Positions 32,602 to 40,641 of a stretch of 64,000 nucleotides of DNA are shown here, piece after piece (the stretch's first letter is position 1; every line of letters starts with the position of its first letter). The notes under the pieces were generated by a model that saw nothing but the letters and a program-made list of their open reading frames with translations, did no database searches and was not told the origin of the DNA. Where the stretch lies: positions 43,090 to 107,089 of the forward strand of contig NZ_KB903223.1 in assembly GCF_000379625.1 (NCBI RefSeq), in the 5' to 3' direction. The translations under genes and the position numbers were made by a program. The stretch is from Actinomycetospora chiangmaiensis DSM 45062 (GTDB taxonomy: Bacteria > Actinomycetota > Actinomycetes > Mycobacteriales > Pseudonocardiaceae).

Positions 32602-33060
32602 TCTTTTGCGTATGCAACGAAACCCGGAGGTGCCGTCCCGGCGAACCGGGTGGAACGACGACGACCCCCGGGTTCCGCCGAGATGAGCCCTACCGAGAGG
32701 TCGAAGGTAGGGCCGACACCAGCTTAGGGCCCCTCCGACCGGACGGGTGACGGAGACGCTCAGGGACCACCGGAACGGCCGAATCCCGCCCGGATCGGAG
32801 CGGTCCGACGACGGTCCGTCAGCGGTCGGTGAGCGCTCGGAAAGCGGTCCGATCGCGGTCCCGGGCCCGGTTCCGCGACCTCCCGCCCGGTCGTCCCGTC
32901 GGGTCACGGGTGGACGAATCTCCTACTCCGTCCGCGACGTCCGATGTCACGAGATCGTCACGTCAGGGACCGAGCGTCACATCGTGCCCGACCGAGATGT
33001 GCCGTAGCGTGACGTGCCTGTCCGGATCGGCCGCTTCGATACGGAGCGCACGGAGAGCGG
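32602..33060. promoter_or_regulatory. Intergenic region with repeated GTCAC/GTGAC half-sites
   Basis: The 459 bases after the S4 gene hold no supported ORF. Between 32943 and 33013 lie four GTCAC or GTGAC motifs (32943-32950, 32956-32961, 32975-32980, 33009-33013) and the inverted pair ACATC/GATGT (32980-32999). A TAGCGT -10-like box sits at 33005-33010. This is probably the control region of the DUF742 gene. Confidence 0.45.
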
Positions 33061-33906
33061 GTGCGGAGCGTGACCGAGGAGCGCGGGGGAGAGGCGCGGC
33101 ACGGTCGACTCCGGCGACGGCAGACGGTCGGGCGCACCGGAGCCCGGTTCCCCCGCACGGTCGAACCACCCGTCGAGCCGGCCGAGCAGGTGCTCGAGGC
33201 GGTCGAGGTGCCCCTCATCGGTACCGATCCGCCGTCGGGACCAGTCGTCGGTCGCACGGGGGCCCGCTTCCCCCGGACGGTCGCGCAGGCGGCCGGCGGG
33301 CCGGACCCCGCACCGCCGGTCGAGGTGGCCACTGGGAGCGACCCGCCGTCGGGAACGATGGTCGGTCGGACGGGGGCCCGCTTCGGGTCCCGCGCGCGCC
33401 AGATCCGCCGCGCCCTCGAGCAGCAGGCCGCCGAGGACGCGGTGGTCCCGGTCCAGGCGGTGCCGCTGCGGGAGAAGGAGCGGTACGACCCGGTCCACCC
33501 GTGCCCCGACGAGTCGCCCACCGCACCGCTGCACCTCGCCGAACTGAAGAACCGGGCGGAGGGGTACGAGTCCCGGGTGTCGGTCCGCCCCTACGTACGC
33601 ACCCGCGGCCGGACGAGGGCGCGTCCCGACCTGCGGGTCGAGACCCTGATCTCACTGCCCCGCCCGCGGCCGCCGCTGGAGGACCCGGAGCACGTCGTCA
33701 TCGGCGACCTCTGCGACGCGGCGCCCCGCTCGGTCGCCGAGGTCGCCGCCCTGATGCGGGTCCCGCTCGGCGTCGCCCGCGTGCTCATCGGCGACATGGC
33801 CGACGACGGGTCGGTGCGGATCCACCCGACCGCCGCCGCAGGACCGCAGCACGGTCCCGACCGCGAGATGATGGCGCGCGTGCTGCGGGGGCTGCACGGG
33901 CTGTAG
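33061..33906 (+). CDS. DUF742 (CvnC-like) protein with three N-terminal VGRTGARF repeats
   Basis: 281 aa. The C-terminal 110 residues are a DUF742 domain (VRPYVRTRGRTRARPDLRVE, HVVIGDLCDAAPRSVAEVAA, RVPLGVARVLIGDMADDGSV), known from the conservon operons of actinobacteria, where it works with a GTPase, a roadblock protein and a sensor kinase. None of those partners is nearby. The first 110 residues are Pro/Gly-rich and probably disordered, with three copies of VGRTGARF near residues 23, 65 and 100, two of them in the longer unit DPPSG-xx-VGRTGARF. GTG 33061 follows GGAGA; GTG 33070 is possible. Confidence 0.8.
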   Translation: MRSVTEERGGEARHGRLRRRQTVGRTGARFPRTVEPPVEPAEQVLEAVEVPLIGTDPPSGPVVGRTGARFPRTVAQAAGGPDPAPPVEVATGSDPPSGTMVGRTGARFGSRARQIRRALEQQAAEDAVVPVQAVPLREKERYDPVHPCPDESPTAPLHLAELKNRAEGYESRVSVRPYVRTRGRTRARPDLRVETLISLPRPRPPLEDPEHVVIGDLCDAAPRSVAEVAALMRVPLGVARVLIGDMADDGSVRIHPTAAAGPQHGPDREMMARVLRGLHGL

Positions 33907-33998
33907 GGATGCCGGGCCGCCTTGACCGGCGGGTACGGCGCCGGGGCGGTCGGCGATCCGGTCGTGCTGGACGTCCCGGTCTGACGCAGGATGAGGTC

Positions 33999-35003
33999 AT
34001 GACGGCGGTGGCGGACAAGCGGTTGACCGGATACGCCCACGGCGGCGGGTGCGCCTGCAAGATCCCGCCCGGGGAGCTGGAGTCCTTCGTCCGCACGCTC
34101 GCCCCGGCGCCGACGGCCCAGCGGGTCGGGGAGCTCGTCGTCGGGCTGGAGGACGGCGACGACGCGGCCGCGGTGACGATCCGCGACGGCCTCGCCCTGA
34201 TCGCGACCACCGACTTCTTCACCCCCGTCGTCGACGACCCCTACGACTGGGGCCGCATCGCCGCCGCGAACGCGCTCTCGGACGTCTACGCGATGGGCGG
34301 CCGACCCGTCGTCGCGCTCAACCTGCTCTGCTGGCCCCGGGACGTGCTGCCCTACGAGATGGCCGCCGAGGTGCTGCGCGGCGGGCTCGCGGTGGCCGAC
34401 GAGGCCGGCTGTCACGTCGCGGGCGGCCACTCGGTGGACGACCCGGAACCCAAGTACGGCATGGCCGTCACCGGCACCGCCGACCCCGCGAAGCTCATCC
34501 GCAACGACGCCGGGCGCGCCGGCCTGCCGCTGACGCTGACCAAGCCGCTGGGCCTCGGCGTCCTGAACAACCGGCACAAGGTCACTGGCGAGGTGCACGC
34601 GGGCGCGGTCGAGACGATGACGACGCTGAACGCCGCCGCCTCCCGCGCGGCCGTCGAGGCGGGCATCGTCGCCGGGACCGACGTCACCGGCTTCGGCCTG
34701 CTCGGCCACGCCTTCAAACTGGCCCGGGCCTCCGGGGTCACCGCCGTGATCGACGCCGCCGCCGTGCCCTACCTCGACGGCGCCCGCGAGGCGGTCCGGG
34801 AGGGCTTCGTGCCCGGCGGGTCCCGGCGCAACCTGGACTGGGTCGCGCCGGAGTCCGACCTCGACGGGGCCACCGAGGAGGACCGCATCCTCCTCGCCGA
34901 CGCGCAGACCTCGGGCGGACTGCTCCTCGTCGGGGAGCTCCCCGGGCACCCGGTGATCGGCGAGCTCGTTCCCGACGACGGGGTGAGGCTTCGCCTCATG
35001 TGA
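33999..35003 (+). CDS. selD: Selenide, water dikinase (selenophosphate synthase)
   Basis: 334 aa. The glycine-rich N-terminal loop GYAHGGGCACKI holds Cys18 and Lys21 at the places of the catalytic Cys17/Lys20 of E. coli SelD; it is a Cys form, not a selenocysteine form. TTDFFTPVVDDPYDWGRIAAANALSDVYAMGG, GGHSVDDPEPKYG and DVTGFGLLGHA are the ATP-binding AIRS-family motifs. It makes selenophosphate for selenocysteine or selenouridine. No selA, selB or tRNA-Sec gene was found in the window. ATG 33999 follows AGGATGAGG. A perfect inverted repeat begins at the last codon. Confidence 0.95.
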   Translation: MTAVADKRLTGYAHGGGCACKIPPGELESFVRTLAPAPTAQRVGELVVGLEDGDDAAAVTIRDGLALIATTDFFTPVVDDPYDWGRIAAANALSDVYAMGGRPVVALNLLCWPRDVLPYEMAAEVLRGGLAVADEAGCHVAGGHSVDDPEPKYGMAVTGTADPAKLIRNDAGRAGLPLTLTKPLGLGVLNNRHKVTGEVHAGAVETMTTLNAAASRAAVEAGIVAGTDVTGFGLLGHAFKLARASGVTAVIDAAAVPYLDGAREAVREGFVPGGSRRNLDWVAPESDLDGATEEDRILLADAQTSGGLLLVGELPGHPVIGELVPDDGVRLRLM

Positions 35004-35042
35004 GCACTTTCCGTGGCCATCACGACGGAAAGTGCTCACATG
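34997..35042. terminator. Perfect 18-bp inverted repeat, bidirectional terminator
   Basis: CATGTGAGCACTTTCCGT (34997-35014) and its exact reverse complement (35025-35042) flank a 10-nt loop. Each arm contains the final ATG codon and TGA stop of one of the two convergent genes, selD and the GT9 gene. The stem is less GC-rich than its surroundings and can act in both directions. Confidence 0.8.
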
Positions 35043-36163
35043 GGCTGCGCCCACAGGTCCTGCGCGGCGTCCCGGACGTCGTCGACCGGCACGTCGTGGG
35101 TCGCCGACGCGTGGTGGCCGCACCAGCCCTCGAGCACCCGGCGCCCGCACACCGCGCAGCCGCCGTGCCAGGACACGAGCACCCGGTGCCACACCCGGGT
35201 CAGCGGGGCGACGTCGGCGAGGTTGGCGTAGGTGAACACCGCGACGGTCGGGGTGCCGACCGCGCCGGCCACGTGGCGGGGGCCGGAGTCGTTGCCGATC
35301 ATCAGCCGGGCGCGGGCGAGCAGGCCGACGAGCCCCGGCAGGGTCAGGCCACCCACCACCGTCTCCGGCTCGCGACCCGCCACGGCCGCGTAGCCGCGCG
35401 CCACCTCGGCGACCCGGTCGCCCTCGGATCCGCCGCCGACCACCACGACCCGCGCGCCCTCGAGCGACGCGGCGACCGCCCCGAGGCGGTCCTCCGGGTA
35501 GCAGCGGCGGGCGTCGGTGGCGCCGGGGTGCACGACGACGAGCGGCGCGTCGGTCTCGGCGACCACCTCCCGGGAGGCCGCGAGGTCGGCGTCGGTCACC
35601 GTGAGGCGCGGCTCGATCCGCGGGGTGAGCGCCCCGACGGTCGCCGCGAGCTCGTTCCACCGCAGCGTGTCGTGCTGGTAGGGCGTGTAGGGCACCCAGC
35701 GGTCGGGACGCGGCGCACCGGGCGCGGCCGTCCCCGCCGTCACGCGGGCGCCGAGGCGGGCGAGCAACGGGTTGGAGTTCCCACCGCCGCCGTGCATCTG
35801 GATCGCGAGGTCGTACCCGTACGCGCGCTGCCCGGCGGCCCAGGCCTCGACGACGTCCGCGGGGGCGTCCGGGCCCGGACCGACCCGCACCCCGGGCACC
35901 GGCGGGACGAACACGACCCGGTCGACGGGGGAGGGGCGCCCCGCGAGCAGCGCCTCGTGGTGCGGCTGGCCGAGCAGCGTGATCTCGGCGTCCGGGTACG
36001 CCGCGCGCACCGCCGACAGCGCGGGCTCGGAGACCACGAGATCGCCCAGCCCGTTCGCCCGCAGGATCGCGAGTCGGCGGACGTCCGGCACGAGCGGAGC
36101 CGGATCGGCGGGCACGCCGAGGGCGGGAGCCCCGACGGCAGGGGTGGTCACCACGGCAGTCAC
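35036..36163 (-). CDS. Glycosyltransferase family 9 (heptosyltransferase-like)
   Basis: 375 aa. LAILRANGLGDLVVSEPALSAVRAAYPDAEITLL is the GT9 N-terminal Rossmann fold, PLVVVHPGATDARRCYPEDRL begins the second domain and ARLMIGNDSGPRHVAGAVGTPTVAVF is the sugar-nucleotide-binding signature. The Cys-containing tail (HGGCAVCGRRVLEGWCGHH) is unusual and could bind a metal. In actinobacteria the family may add sugars to cell-envelope glycolipids or secondary products. GTG 36163 begins a Pro/Ala-rich leader. It ends inside the shared inverted repeat with selD. Confidence 0.88.
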   Translation of the reverse strand: MTAVVTTPAVGAPALGVPADPAPLVPDVRRLAILRANGLGDLVVSEPALSAVRAAYPDAEITLLGQPHHEALLAGRPSPVDRVVFVPPVPGVRVGPGPDAPADVVEAWAAGQRAYGYDLAIQMHGGGGNSNPLLARLGARVTAGTAAPGAPRPDRWVPYTPYQHDTLRWNELAATVGALTPRIEPRLTVTDADLAASREVVAETDAPLVVVHPGATDARRCYPEDRLGAVAASLEGARVVVVGGGSEGDRVAEVARGYAAVAGREPETVVGGLTLPGLVGLLARARLMIGNDSGPRHVAGAVGTPTVAVFTYANLADVAPLTRVWHRVLVSWHGGCAVCGRRVLEGWCGHHASATHDVPVDDVRDAAQDLWAQPM

Positions 36164-36321
36164 GAGCCCGTGGTGCCCGAATCGACGCGCGTGCCACCTC
36201 CCCGGACGGCCGGTGGCACACCGGGCGCGCCGAGCGGGTGTGGCCGGGCCACACCGACCCTCGCGCGCGTGGTGTGGACCTCACCTACCGCGGGTGGCGC
36301 GGGCCACCTACCGTCGGGTCC

Positions 36322-37080
36322 GTGAGCACCCCAGGAGAAGACCGGGCCGCCGTCGTCACCGGGTCGGCCAGCGGGATCGGCCGCGCCGTCGTCGAGCGCC
36401 TCGTCTCCGACGGCTGGCAGGTCCTCGGCGTCGACCTCGAGGCCGCCGACGACCTCAAGGGCGCGGAGACCCTCGGCGCCGACCTGACCACCCGCGAGGG
36501 CAACCGCGCGGCCGTCGACGCCGCCCTCGAGGCGTTCGGCCGGATCGACCTCGTCGTGCCCAACGCCGGGTTCCAGCACGTCTCCCCGGTCGCGGAATTC
36601 CCCGAGGACCGCTGGGACGCCCTGCTGCAGATCCTGCTGACGAGCCCGTTCCTGCTCGCCAAGTACGCGTGGCCGGCGCTCGTCGAGGCCCCGCGCGGCG
36701 GCCGCTTCATCCCGATCGCCTCGGCGCACGCCCTCGCCGCGAGCCCGTTCAAGGCCGGGTACGTCAGCGCGAAGCACGGCGTGATGGGCCTGGTGAAGAC
36801 CCTCGCGCTGGAGGGGGCGCCCCACAACGTCACGGCGGCCGCGGTCTGCCCGGCCTACGTGCGGACGCCGCTGGTCGAGAAGCAGATCGCCGACCAGGCG
36901 AAGGCGCACGGCATCAGCGAGGACCGGGTCATCGAGGAGGTCATCCTCACCCCGCACGCCGTGAAGCGGCTGATCGAGCCCAGCGAGGTCGCCGACGTGG
37001 TCGCCTTCCTCACCACCCCGGCCGGGTCCACGTTCACCGGCGTGCCGGTCACGATGGACATGGGGTGGACCGCGCGCTGA
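36322..37080 (+). CDS. SDR, 3-hydroxybutyrate dehydrogenase-like
   Basis: 252 aa. TGSASGIG at 13-20, GVDLEAADDLKGA, PNAGFQHVSPVAEFPEDRW, the active-site GYVSAKHGVMGLVKTLALEGA and the C-terminal CPAYVRTPLVEKQIADQAKAHGISEDRVIEEV. The last segment and PNAGFQHV closely resemble bacterial (R)-3-hydroxybutyrate dehydrogenases, which interconvert hydroxybutyrate and acetoacetate with NAD. A TACCGT box 11 nt upstream of GTG 36322 suggests a leaderless or near-leaderless transcript. Confidence 0.82.
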   Translation: MSTPGEDRAAVVTGSASGIGRAVVERLVSDGWQVLGVDLEAADDLKGAETLGADLTTREGNRAAVDAALEAFGRIDLVVPNAGFQHVSPVAEFPEDRWDALLQILLTSPFLLAKYAWPALVEAPRGGRFIPIASAHALAASPFKAGYVSAKHGVMGLVKTLALEGAPHNVTAAAVCPAYVRTPLVEKQIADQAKAHGISEDRVIEEVILTPHAVKRLIEPSEVADVVAFLTTPAGSTFTGVPVTMDMGWTAR

Positions 37081-37113
37081 GCCCGGCCGCCCGCGAGCTG
37101 GGAGACTCCGGCC

Positions 37114-37686
37114 GTGACCATCCGGGAGATCGCGTCCGAGCGGTGGCTGACGGTCCCGAACCTGCTGTCGGCGGTCCGGCTCGCCGGGGTGCCGGTCTTC
37201 CTGTGGCTGCTGCTCGGGCCGCAGGCCGACGGGTGGGCACTGGTCGTGCTGGTGATCTCCGGGATCACCGACTGGCTCGACGGCAAGCTCGCCCGCTGGC
37301 TGGACCAGTACTCCAAGCTGGGGGAGGCCCTCGACCCGCTGGCCGACCGGCTCTACGTCCTCGCGGCACTCGTCGCCTTCGTGGTCCGCGACATCGTGCC
37401 GTGGTGGGTGGTGGTGCTGATCGTCGGCCGCGACGTCGTGGTCTCCGCCGCCCTGCCGTTGCTGCGCCGCAAGGGCTACCTCGCGTTCCCGGTGCTCTAC
37501 GTCGGCAAGGCGGCGACGCTGTGCCTGCTGTACGCCTTCCCGCTGCTGCTGCTCGCCCAGATGGACTGGCCGGGGGCCGACCTCGCGCGGCCCGTCGCGT
37601 ACGCGTTCACGGCCTGGGGGATCGCGCTGCACCTCTGGTCGGGGGCGCTCTACGTGGTCCAGCTGGCCCGCACCCCCGCACGCTAG
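37114..37686 (+). CDS. CDP-alcohol phosphatidyltransferase
   Basis: 190 aa with about five membrane segments. The full family motif is present: Asp53, Asp56-Gly57, Ala60-Arg61, Gly70, Asp74 and Asp78 (DWLDGKLARWLDQYSKLGEALDPLADR). It transfers a phosphatidyl group from CDP-diacylglycerol to an alcohol; it could make phosphatidylglycerophosphate or cardiolipin. A pgsA-type gene lies at the same place before gcvH in mycobacteria, which supports orthology. GTG 37114 has no clear ribosome-binding site. Confidence 0.9.
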   Translation: MTIREIASERWLTVPNLLSAVRLAGVPVFLWLLLGPQADGWALVVLVISGITDWLDGKLARWLDQYSKLGEALDPLADRLYVLAALVAFVVRDIVPWWVVVLIVGRDVVVSAALPLLRRKGYLAFPVLYVGKAATLCLLYAFPLLLLAQMDWPGADLARPVAYAFTAWGIALHLWSGALYVVQLARTPAR

Positions 37687-37729
37687 GCTCCCCCGGCCCG
37701 TTCACCCGAACACAGCAGGAGGAGTCGTC

Positions 37730-38116
37730 GTGGTCCCCGAGGGTCTGCAGTACACGGTGGAGCACGAGTGGATCGCCTCGGCCGGTGACGACGACGTGGT
37801 GCGCGTCGGCATCACCGACTTCGCCCAGGAGCAGCTCGGCGACGTCGTGTTCGTCCAGCTCCCGACCGTCGGCGACACCGTCACCGCCGGCGACTCGATC
37901 GCCGAGGTCGAGTCGACGAAGTCGGTCTCGGAGATCTACGCCCCGCTGGCGGGTGAGATCACCGCGGTGAACTCCGACCTCGGCGACACCCCGGAGCAGG
38001 TCAACTCCGACCCGTACGGCTCCGGATGGATGTTCGAGCTGCGCCTCTCGGACGCGGGCGAGCGGTCCGAGCTCCTGGACGCGGAGGCGTACCAGGCCGT
38101 CGTCGACGGGGCCTGA
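37730..38116 (+). CDS. gcvH: Glycine cleavage system H protein
   Basis: 128 aa. LQYTVEHEWIASAGDDDVVRVGITDFAQEQLGDVVFVQLP is the conserved start, and the lipoyl-accepting Lys64 lies in VESTKSVSEIYAPL. NSDPYGSGWMFELRL closes the hammerhead fold. It carries the aminomethyl group between GcvP and GcvT. The GTG at 37730 follows AGGAGGAG. It heads the conserved group ending in gcvP 4 kb downstream. Confidence 0.96.
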   Translation: MVPEGLQYTVEHEWIASAGDDDVVRVGITDFAQEQLGDVVFVQLPTVGDTVTAGDSIAEVESTKSVSEIYAPLAGEITAVNSDLGDTPEQVNSDPYGSGWMFELRLSDAGERSELLDAEAYQAVVDGA

Positions 38117-38376
38117 ATTCCACCCGACGGTGCGCGACCGATCCGGTCACGGCGCGTTGTCATCAGTGGGGCACATCGAAGCGGGACCGACCCACGGCGT
38201 GATGGTGACGCACGGTACCGTGACGGCGGCCTCCTCCCCGTGGTCCCGACCGGGCGCCGCGGGGGTGGCCCGCCCGGGTGACGCACCCGGACGAGGGTCC
38301 CCCGGGACCGGCGCGCCCAGCGGCACGCGAGGATCGACCGAACAGACGACATCGACGTGATCGACGGAGGAGCACG

Positions 38377-38844
38377 GTGAGCCAAGGTCCGGGCGCGGTC
38401 CCCCCCGAGCGTCAGGGTGAGACGACGTCGGTCTTCCGGGCCGACTTCCTCGCCGAGACCGGCGAGGAGTCCCGCGGTGGCGTCTCCGGCGTCGACTCCC
38501 TGCCCGCCGGGTCGGCCCTGCTGGTCGTCAAGCGTGGCCCCAACGCCGGCTCGCGCTTCCTGCTGGACCGCGACACCACGAGCGCCGGCCGGCACCCCGA
38601 CAGCGACATCTTCCTCGACGACGTCACGGTCTCCCGGCGCCACGCGGAGTTCCGCCGCGACGGCGCGGAGTTCGTGGTCGTCGACGTGGGCAGCCTCAAC
38701 GGCACCTACGTCAACCGCGAGCCGGTCGACACCGCGGTGCTCGCCAACGGCGACGAGGTGCAGATCGGCAAGTTCCGCCTGGTCTTCCTGACGGGGCCGC
38801 GCGACGCCGGTTCCGCCGGTCAGGGGGCCGGGGAGTACTCGTGA
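38377..38844 (+). CDS. garA: FHA-domain regulator GarA
   Basis: 155 aa. The N-terminal tail contains ETTSVFRADFL with the double Thr (16/17) that PknB and PknG phosphorylate in mycobacterial GarA. The FHA domain follows with SAGRHPDSDIFLDDVTVSRRHAEF and GSLNGTYVNREPVD. In mycobacteria, GarA inhibits 2-oxoglutarate dehydrogenase and glutamate dehydrogenase unless phosphorylated, and so balances the TCA cycle against glutamate metabolism. GGAGG precedes GTG 38377. Position between gcvH and the MerR gene is as in mycobacteria. Confidence 0.94.
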   Translation: MSQGPGAVPPERQGETTSVFRADFLAETGEESRGGVSGVDSLPAGSALLVVKRGPNAGSRFLLDRDTTSAGRHPDSDIFLDDVTVSRRHAEFRRDGAEFVVVDVGSLNGTYVNREPVDTAVLANGDEVQIGKFRLVFLTGPRDAGSAGQGAGEYS

Positions 38845-38872
38845 GCGGGGCGAGCGCGGCGAGGGGGATCGC

Positions 38873-39778
38873 GTGACGGCGGCCGGTCTGCCCCAGGGTG
38901 ACTCCCGGGGCGCGCTCTCCATCGGCGCCGTCCTCGACGCCCTGCGCGGGGACTTCCCCGAGATCACGATCTCCAAGATCCGGTTCCTCGAGTCCGAGGG
39001 GCTGATCTCGCCGGCCCGGACCCCGAGCGGCTACCGCCAGTTCTCCCACGCGGACATCCGGCGGCTGCGTTTCGTGCTCTCGGCCCAGCGTGACCACTAC
39101 CTGCCGCTCAAGGTCATCCGGGCGAAGCTCGAGGAGTTCGACGCCTCGCCCACCCCCGACGGCCCGGTGCTGACCGCGCCGCCGGCCGACGCGGTGAGCC
39201 CGGCCGACACGATGGCGCCGCTGACCGGCGGCCCCGGCGGTGGCGGACCGGGCGGCGGGGGCGACGAGGGCTTCGGGCGCCGCTTCGGCACGGTGCCCCG
39301 GCCGCGGTCGCTCAGCGCCGTCGGCCCGATGACGGCCGTCGGCCCCGCCGACGACGACCCGGACCGCACCCTCGGCGCGGTGTCCGCCGGTGCGGCCGCG
39401 ACGGCGGGCGACGGCGTCGACCGCGAGACGGTGCTGGCCGAGGACGGCGTCGACGAGGCGCTGCTGACCTCCCTCGAGCACCACGGGATCCTGCGACCCG
39501 ACGTGTCCGGACGCTACGAGCCGGAGGCGCCGGTCATCGCCCGGACCGCGGCGGCACTCGCGGCCCTCGGTGTCGAGCCCCGGCTGCTGCGCGGGCTGCG
39601 CGCCGGCGCGGACCGCGAGGTCGGCCTGCTCACCCAGCTCGTCACCCCCGTCGCGCGCAGCCGGGCCCCCGAGGCCGCCCGGCGGGCGCACGACCTCTCC
39701 GGCGAACTGGCGTCGCTCTCCGGGCGGCTGCACGCCCTGCTGGTGGGCTCCGGGCTGCGGCACGGCCTGCGTCGCTGA
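38873..39778 (+). CDS. ftsR: MerR-type regulator, FtsR homologue
   Basis: 301 aa. The N-terminal MerR HTH is SIGAVLDALRGDFPEITISKIRFLESEGLISPARTPSGYRQF (split here only by description), followed by HADIRRLRFVLSAQRDHYLPLKVIRAKL. A Gly-rich linker (residues about 118-130) leads to a C-terminal helical domain (LLTSLEHHGILRPD, ALGVEPRLLRGLRAGADREV). The homologue in corynebacteria activates ftsZ, and the mycobacterial one is Rv1828. GTG 38873 lies 28 bp after garA, in the same operon. Confidence 0.9.
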   Translation: MTAAGLPQGDSRGALSIGAVLDALRGDFPEITISKIRFLESEGLISPARTPSGYRQFSHADIRRLRFVLSAQRDHYLPLKVIRAKLEEFDASPTPDGPVLTAPPADAVSPADTMAPLTGGPGGGGPGGGGDEGFGRRFGTVPRPRSLSAVGPMTAVGPADDDPDRTLGAVSAGAAATAGDGVDRETVLAEDGVDEALLTSLEHHGILRPDVSGRYEPEAPVIARTAAALAALGVEPRLLRGLRAGADREVGLLTQLVTPVARSRAPEAARRAHDLSGELASLSGRLHALLVGSGLRHGLRR

Positions 39779-39977
39779 CCGCACGTCGCGGCGCGGCTCT
39801 CCCGGGCCACCGCCGCGACGCCTCCCGGCCAGTCGCCGGACGGCCGTTCGTCACCGCCCCGGGAGGCCCCGGAGCGTGTAGCGTTCGCGCCGTCGACTCC
39901 GGTCGCTGCTGCCGGGGCGATCTTCGGAGATCACGGTGCGTCCCTCACGCACCACGGCCGAACAGGAGGCGAGACGC
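39779..39977. promoter_or_regulatory. Intergenic region before the DUF151 gene
   Basis: About 200 bases with a GTAGCGT -10-like box near 39876 and an AGGAGG ribosome-binding site at the end. A separate promoter for the DUF151 gene is likely. No other feature was seen. Confidence 0.4.
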
Positions 39978-40445
39978 ATGAGTGAGATGCGTGTCGTGGG
40001 CGTACGGGTCGAACTGCCTGCGAACCAGCCGATCCTCCTCCTGCGGGAGTCCGACGGTGACCGCTACCTGCCGATCTGGATCGGCTCGGTCGAGGCCACC
40101 GCGATCGCCCTCGAGCAGCAGGGTGTCAAGCCGGCGCGGCCGCTGACCCACGACCTGCTCAAGGACGTCCTGGGAGCGCTGGACCGGCGGCTCGAGCAGG
40201 TGCGGATCACCGACCTGCAGGAGGGAACCTTCTACGCGGAGCTCGTCTTCGACGGCGACGTGCGGGTCTCCGCCCGGCCGAGCGACTCCGTGGCGCTCGC
40301 GCTGCGGGTGGGCGTGCCGATCCACGCCGAGGAGGGTGTGCTCTCGGAGGCCGGGCTCGTCATCCCCGACGAGCAGGAGGACGAGGTCGAGAAGTTCCGC
40401 GAGTTCCTCGACACCGTGTCGCCCGAGGACTTCGCCGGCACGTAG
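39978..40445 (+). CDS. DUF151 (bifunctional nuclease-like) protein
   Basis: 155 aa. MRVVGVRVELPANQPILLLRESDGDRYLPIWIGSVEATAIALEQQG is the classic DUF151 opening, with PLTHDLLKDVLGALDRRLEQVRITDL and FDGDVRVSARPSDSVALALRVGVPI in the centre. The plant relatives show RNase and DNase activity; the bacterial role is not known. It corresponds to Rv1829 in the conserved mycobacterial order. ATG 39978 follows AGGAGG. An acidic C-terminus (DEQEDEVEKFREFLD) is family-typical. Confidence 0.9.
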   Translation: MSEMRVVGVRVELPANQPILLLRESDGDRYLPIWIGSVEATAIALEQQGVKPARPLTHDLLKDVLGALDRRLEQVRITDLQEGTFYAELVFDGDVRVSARPSDSVALALRVGVPIHAEEGVLSEAGLVIPDEQEDEVEKFREFLDTVSPEDFAGT

Positions 40446-40565
40446 GAGACCGAGCAGCGGAGCTCGACCACCGGGTTCCGTGGCGGTGGCACGGACGGCG
40501 CGTCGCCCCCGACGCGCCGCTCGTCTCACCGTGAAGTTCAGGTAGAGACTTGACCGCGCGTCGCG

Positions 40566-40594
40566 TTGACCCCTGCGGACGCCCCTCGTACGGT
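40566..40594 (+). promoter_or_regulatory. Promoter of the second MerR gene
   Basis: TTGACC and TACGGT are separated by exactly 17 nt, 48 bp upstream of GTG 40642. The 197-bp gap after the DUF151 gene supports separate transcription. Confidence 0.6.
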
Positions 40595-40641
40595 CTCTGA
40601 CCAGGGCCGGAAAGCCGGCCGACGGGGTCGAGGAGGCAAGT

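Noticed and set aside
33907..33998. tRNA-Sec gene next to selD
   Set aside because: No acceptor stem, long variable arm or CCA-compatible fold is visible in the 92-bp gap.
40544..40552. TGAAGTTCA as an eighth island operator
   Set aside because: It is only a 9-bp palindrome with different half-sites and lies before the housekeeping MerR gene.
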